From Paenibacillus thalictri (lineage in GTDB: Bacteria; Bacillota; Bacilli; Paenibacillales; NBRC-103111): 64,000 nucleotides of DNA. Under the pieces are notes generated by a model. That model searched no databases. It was not told where the DNA came from and saw only the letters and a list, made by a program, of their open reading frames with translations. Below are positions 61,485 to 64,000 of the stretch, piece after piece (positions within the stretch are counted from its first letter, which is position 1; each line of letters begins with the position of its first letter). The position numbers were made by a program, and so were the translations under genes. The stretch spans positions 1 to 64,000 of the forward strand of contig NZ_SIRE01000015.1 of assembly GCF_004307995.1 (NCBI RefSeq), written 5' to 3'.

Positions 61485-62402
61485 CTACTTATATTGAATA
61501 CGCGGATCGATAGCGGCATAACAGATGTCGACAATCAAATTGACGAGGACAAAAATACCCGCCAAAATGATGATCGCACCTTGCACAAGCGGATAATCCC
61601 GGTTATATATCGACTGCACGAGCAACTGTCCGACACCCGGCCAAGCAAACACGGTCTCCGTGACAACGGAGCCGCCCAGCAGCGAGCCGATTTCCAGCCC
61701 GACAATCGTAACGACAGGCAGCAGCGAATTGCGCAGCGCGTGTTTGGCTACGACCTTGCCGGGCAGAAGCCCTTTCGCCCTGGCCGTACGCACGTAATCG
61801 GAGCCAAGCGCATCCGACAACGACGCGCGCAGCAGCCGGGTAACTAACGCTAGCAGGTGAATGCCCAGCGCAATGGCCGGCAGGATCAGATGACTCAAGC
61901 CGCCAATGCCGCCGGTCGGCAATATTTTCAGCTTGACCGCAAACAGCAGCACAAGCAGCATACCGACCCAAAATACAGGCACCGACTGGCCAATCACAAC
62001 AAACGATACGACGCCTTTTTCGATCGCCGTGCCGCGTTTCAGCGCAGCAATGATACCTGCGGGAATGGCGATGATCAGCGAAAACAGCAGCGCCGCTCCG
62101 GCCAGCTGCAGCGTCGCCGGCATCCGTTCCAGAATGAGCCGGTAGATCGGCTCGCCGTATCTAAGCGAAGTGCCCAAATCAAGCTGCAGCAGATGAAGAA
62201 TATAGATGCCGTATTGTTCAAGCAGCGGTTTGTCGAATCCGAGCGCATGCCTCAGATCCTGCTCCTGCTGGACGGAAGCGTCGGGAGGAAGCATGATCGA
62301 AACCGGGTCGCCTGTGAGCCTTGTGATGAAAAAAACGACGGTCGCCACTCCGAAAAGGACAAATATAGCATAGAAGCAGCGACGCAAAATATAAGAAAGC
62401 AA
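61485..62402 (-). CDS. DppB/OppB-type peptide ABC permease
   Basis: A 305-residue permease. The start LSYILRRCFYAIFVLFGVATVVFFITRLTGDP, YGIYILHLLQLDLGTSLRYGEPI and the coupling loop DYVRTARAKGLLPGKVVAKHALRNSLLPVVT are typical. TTG start with GAGGGGG upstream. It follows the binding-protein gene by 26 bases. Confidence 0.92.
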   Translation of the reverse strand: MLSYILRRCFYAIFVLFGVATVVFFITRLTGDPVSIMLPPDASVQQEQDLRHALGFDKPLLEQYGIYILHLLQLDLGTSLRYGEPIYRLILERMPATLQLAGAALLFSLIIAIPAGIIAALKRGTAIEKGVVSFVVIGQSVPVFWVGMLLVLLFAVKLKILPTGGIGGLSHLILPAIALGIHLLALVTRLLRASLSDALGSDYVRTARAKGLLPGKVVAKHALRNSLLPVVTIVGLEIGSLLGGSVVTETVFAWPGVGQLLVQSIYNRDYPLVQGAIIILAGIFVLVNLIVDICYAAIDPRIQYK

Positions 62403-62428
62403 TGGATATCCCCCTCGCAGTGAGCGGA

Positions 62429-63982
62429 TTATTTAAAGGATGCTTTATACATGTTGAGCAGACCGATCGGGTTCGGCTTCCATTCCACATTGTTTCTCAT
62501 GCCGTAAATGCCGTTGATTTGATACAGATAAATAAACGGTGCTTCGTCTTTCAAGATGCCCTGCAGCTTGGAAATTGCCGCTTGGCGTTTTTGCGGATCG
62601 ATCGATTTCTCTTCTTCGTCAATGAGACGGTCAACTTCCGGGTTCGCCCAGCGGTTGTATCTTCTGTCGCTTCTTAGGTACGATTGGAAGTTGCTCATCG
62701 CGTCCATCGTCCAGCCGGTATTTCCGATATAATACATCGCCGATGCTTTTTTCGCGGTAATATTGGCCGTAAGCGTCTTGCTGTCCATCAGGTTGAGCTG
62801 CACTTTCACGCCGGCTTTCTCCAGCATGGCCGCAATCGCCTGCACGTTGCTTGCTTCCAGGTTGTCGGCGTCCAGCGTAAGCGTAAGCCCTTGCGCGTAA
62901 CCGGCCTGTGCGAGCAACTGCTTCGCCTTGTCTAAATTGTATTCATACGGAGTTACAGCCGCATCGTAGCCGAAGTTTTCTTTGGGCACGAGCGTTGCAG
63001 CGCGGGCCGCATGGCCGTCGAGCACGGTTTTGATAATCGTATTGACGTCGATTGCATAGTTCAGTGCTTGGCGCACTTCTTTTTTCGCCAGTGCTTCTTG
63101 AGTCGTATCCAGCGAGATGTAGAATGTGCGGATGCCCGGATTGGAGACGACCTTCACATCCTGCTGCCCTTTCAGTTGAAGCGCCACGTCGGGTTTGATG
63201 CCTGCGGCGATATCGATTTCGCCGGTACGGATGGCGGCCGACATGTTGGAGGCGTTCGGAATGATTTTAAACGTCAGCTTTTTCAGCTTCGGCGCGCCCT
63301 GCCAATAATCAGCGTTTGCTTCCATCACGACCTGGCTGTCTTTTTGCCAAGAAACGAACTTAAACGGCCCGGTGCCAACCGGATTTTTGGCGAAGTTGTC
63401 ATCGCCTTTTTCCTTAATATATTGCGGAGGTACGATGACGCCGCCGAACAGCACCATTTTGTTAGGCAGAATCGGGTCCGGTCCGTCCGTAATGATCTTT
63501 ACGGTTTTGGCATCGACCACTTGCACTTCTTTGACGGTTTTCAGTTCGGCAATCGGCGATTTGGTATCGGGATTGTTCAAACGGTCGATACTAAATTTAA
63601 CCGCGTCCGCGTTAAACGGCTCGCCGTTATGAAATTTGACGCCCTCGCGCAGTTTGAACTCCCATGTCGTATCGTCGAGCGCTTTCCATTCCGTAGCCAG
63701 CGCCGGAGCGAGCTTGTTGTCGGCATCGCGGGTGACCAGCGTGTCAAACATATTGCTCAAAATGTTCATGTCGGGCATTTTTCCTTGTTTTTGCGGATCA
63801 AGCGTACCTGCGTCGGTATCTTGTCCCACGACCAAAGTGTCCTTGGTCGAAGCTGTGGTGGCCGGTTTCCCCGGATCAGCCGTCTGATTCGGCGCCGTGG
63901 CCGACGAACCTCCACCGGAAGAGGTACAGCCGGATAAAGCGATGGTGAGGCATAATGCGACAAGCGAAAGTCTCAGTTTCAA
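62429..63982 (-). CDS. Peptide/nickel ABC transporter substrate-binding lipoprotein
   Basis: A 517-residue SBP_bac_5 lipoprotein: signal peptide with lipobox ALSGC (Cys19), Ser/Gly-rich linker, then DTLVVGQDTDAGTLDPQK, WEFKLREGVKFHNGEPFNADAVKFSIDR (family signature) and FNVDVN-type LNYAIDVNTIIKTVL. It feeds the two permeases downstream. TTG start with AAGGAGG seven bases upstream. It is the first visible gene of the operon; the window ends 18 bases past its start, so the promoter and any ATPase genes upstream are not seen. Confidence 0.93.
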   Translation of the reverse strand: MKLRLSLVALCLTIALSGCTSSGGGSSATAPNQTADPGKPATTASTKDTLVVGQDTDAGTLDPQKQGKMPDMNILSNMFDTLVTRDADNKLAPALATEWKALDDTTWEFKLREGVKFHNGEPFNADAVKFSIDRLNNPDTKSPIAELKTVKEVQVVDAKTVKIITDGPDPILPNKMVLFGGVIVPPQYIKEKGDDNFAKNPVGTGPFKFVSWQKDSQVVMEANADYWQGAPKLKKLTFKIIPNASNMSAAIRTGEIDIAAGIKPDVALQLKGQQDVKVVSNPGIRTFYISLDTTQEALAKKEVRQALNYAIDVNTIIKTVLDGHAARAATLVPKENFGYDAAVTPYEYNLDKAKQLLAQAGYAQGLTLTLDADNLEASNVQAIAAMLEKAGVKVQLNLMDSKTLTANITAKKASAMYYIGNTGWTMDAMSNFQSYLRSDRRYNRWANPEVDRLIDEEEKSIDPQKRQAAISKLQGILKDEAPFIYLYQINGIYGMRNNVEWKPNPIGLLNMYKASFK

Positions 63983-64000
63983 TGCAATTCCTCCTTGGTA

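Noticed and set aside
63011..63937. 308-codon plus-strand ORF opposite the peptide-binding protein
   Set aside because: Shadow of a clear SBP_bac_5 gene; the product is Arg/Phe-rich without domains.

Overview
The window looks like chromosomal DNA of a Paenibacillus-type Gram-positive bacterium (order Paenibacillales). Supporting signs are strong AGGAGG ribosome sites with frequent TTG and GTG starts, an SLH-anchored surface protein, LplB/LplC-type sugar permeases with a lipoprotein binding protein, a membrane-bound AraC regulator, a B. subtilis-like three-subunit sdhCAB, and many T-rich intrinsic terminators. Most of the window has moderately high GC and lies on the minus strand. I saw no rRNA, tRNA or CRISPR array. 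The family assignments come from reading the sequence, not from a database search.

Layout: 0-8.7 kb holds an MgtC-like membrane protein, a large RCC1/Fn3/SLH surface protein divergent from a MalT-like LuxR regulator, and a Gln/Gly-rich lipoprotein. 8.7-12.7 kb is a run of small housekeeping or accessory genes (thioesterase, nucleotidyltransferase, transglutaminase, GRAM, RidA, broken RDD gene, DinB). 12.8-20.6 kb is a glycan-use locus (two permeases, binding protein, sulfatase, glycosidase). An OatA-like acyltransferase follows. 23.3-25.6 kb is an AT-rich island bounded by a near-identical 31-bp direct repeat. It carries a PemK/MazF-like toxin gene with a small partner, a winged-helix protein, and a 64-bp perfect palindrome between their divergent promoters. 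25.6-28 kb is a membrane AraC regulator.

28.1-40.5 kb is a catabolic gene set controlled by a divergent GntR regulator: CoA-transferase, alcohol and aldehyde dehydrogenases, CitE-like CoA-ester lyase, MmgE/PrpD, SdhCAB and two-subunit class I fumarase. I infer a route for a methylated C5 dicarboxylate or C4 acids. 40.6-46.2 kb has a divergent pyrH paralogue, a candidate type I toxin-antitoxin locus, an AraC regulator, an RraA-like protein and a second sulfatase.

46.2-54.2 kb holds small proteins plus a putative regulon: two membrane-protein genes about 4 kb apart share an unusual promoter module and flank a STAND-type LuxR regulator. 54.3-64 kb is a peptide-use cluster (binding protein, two permeases, threonine-synthase-like enzyme, M20 peptidase, beta-lactamase-fold hydrolases, Ala/Glu epimerase, RidA), interrupted by a MITE-like element. 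The most novel signals are the palindrome-bearing island, the type I toxin-antitoxin locus, the shared promoter module and the C5-acid gene set.
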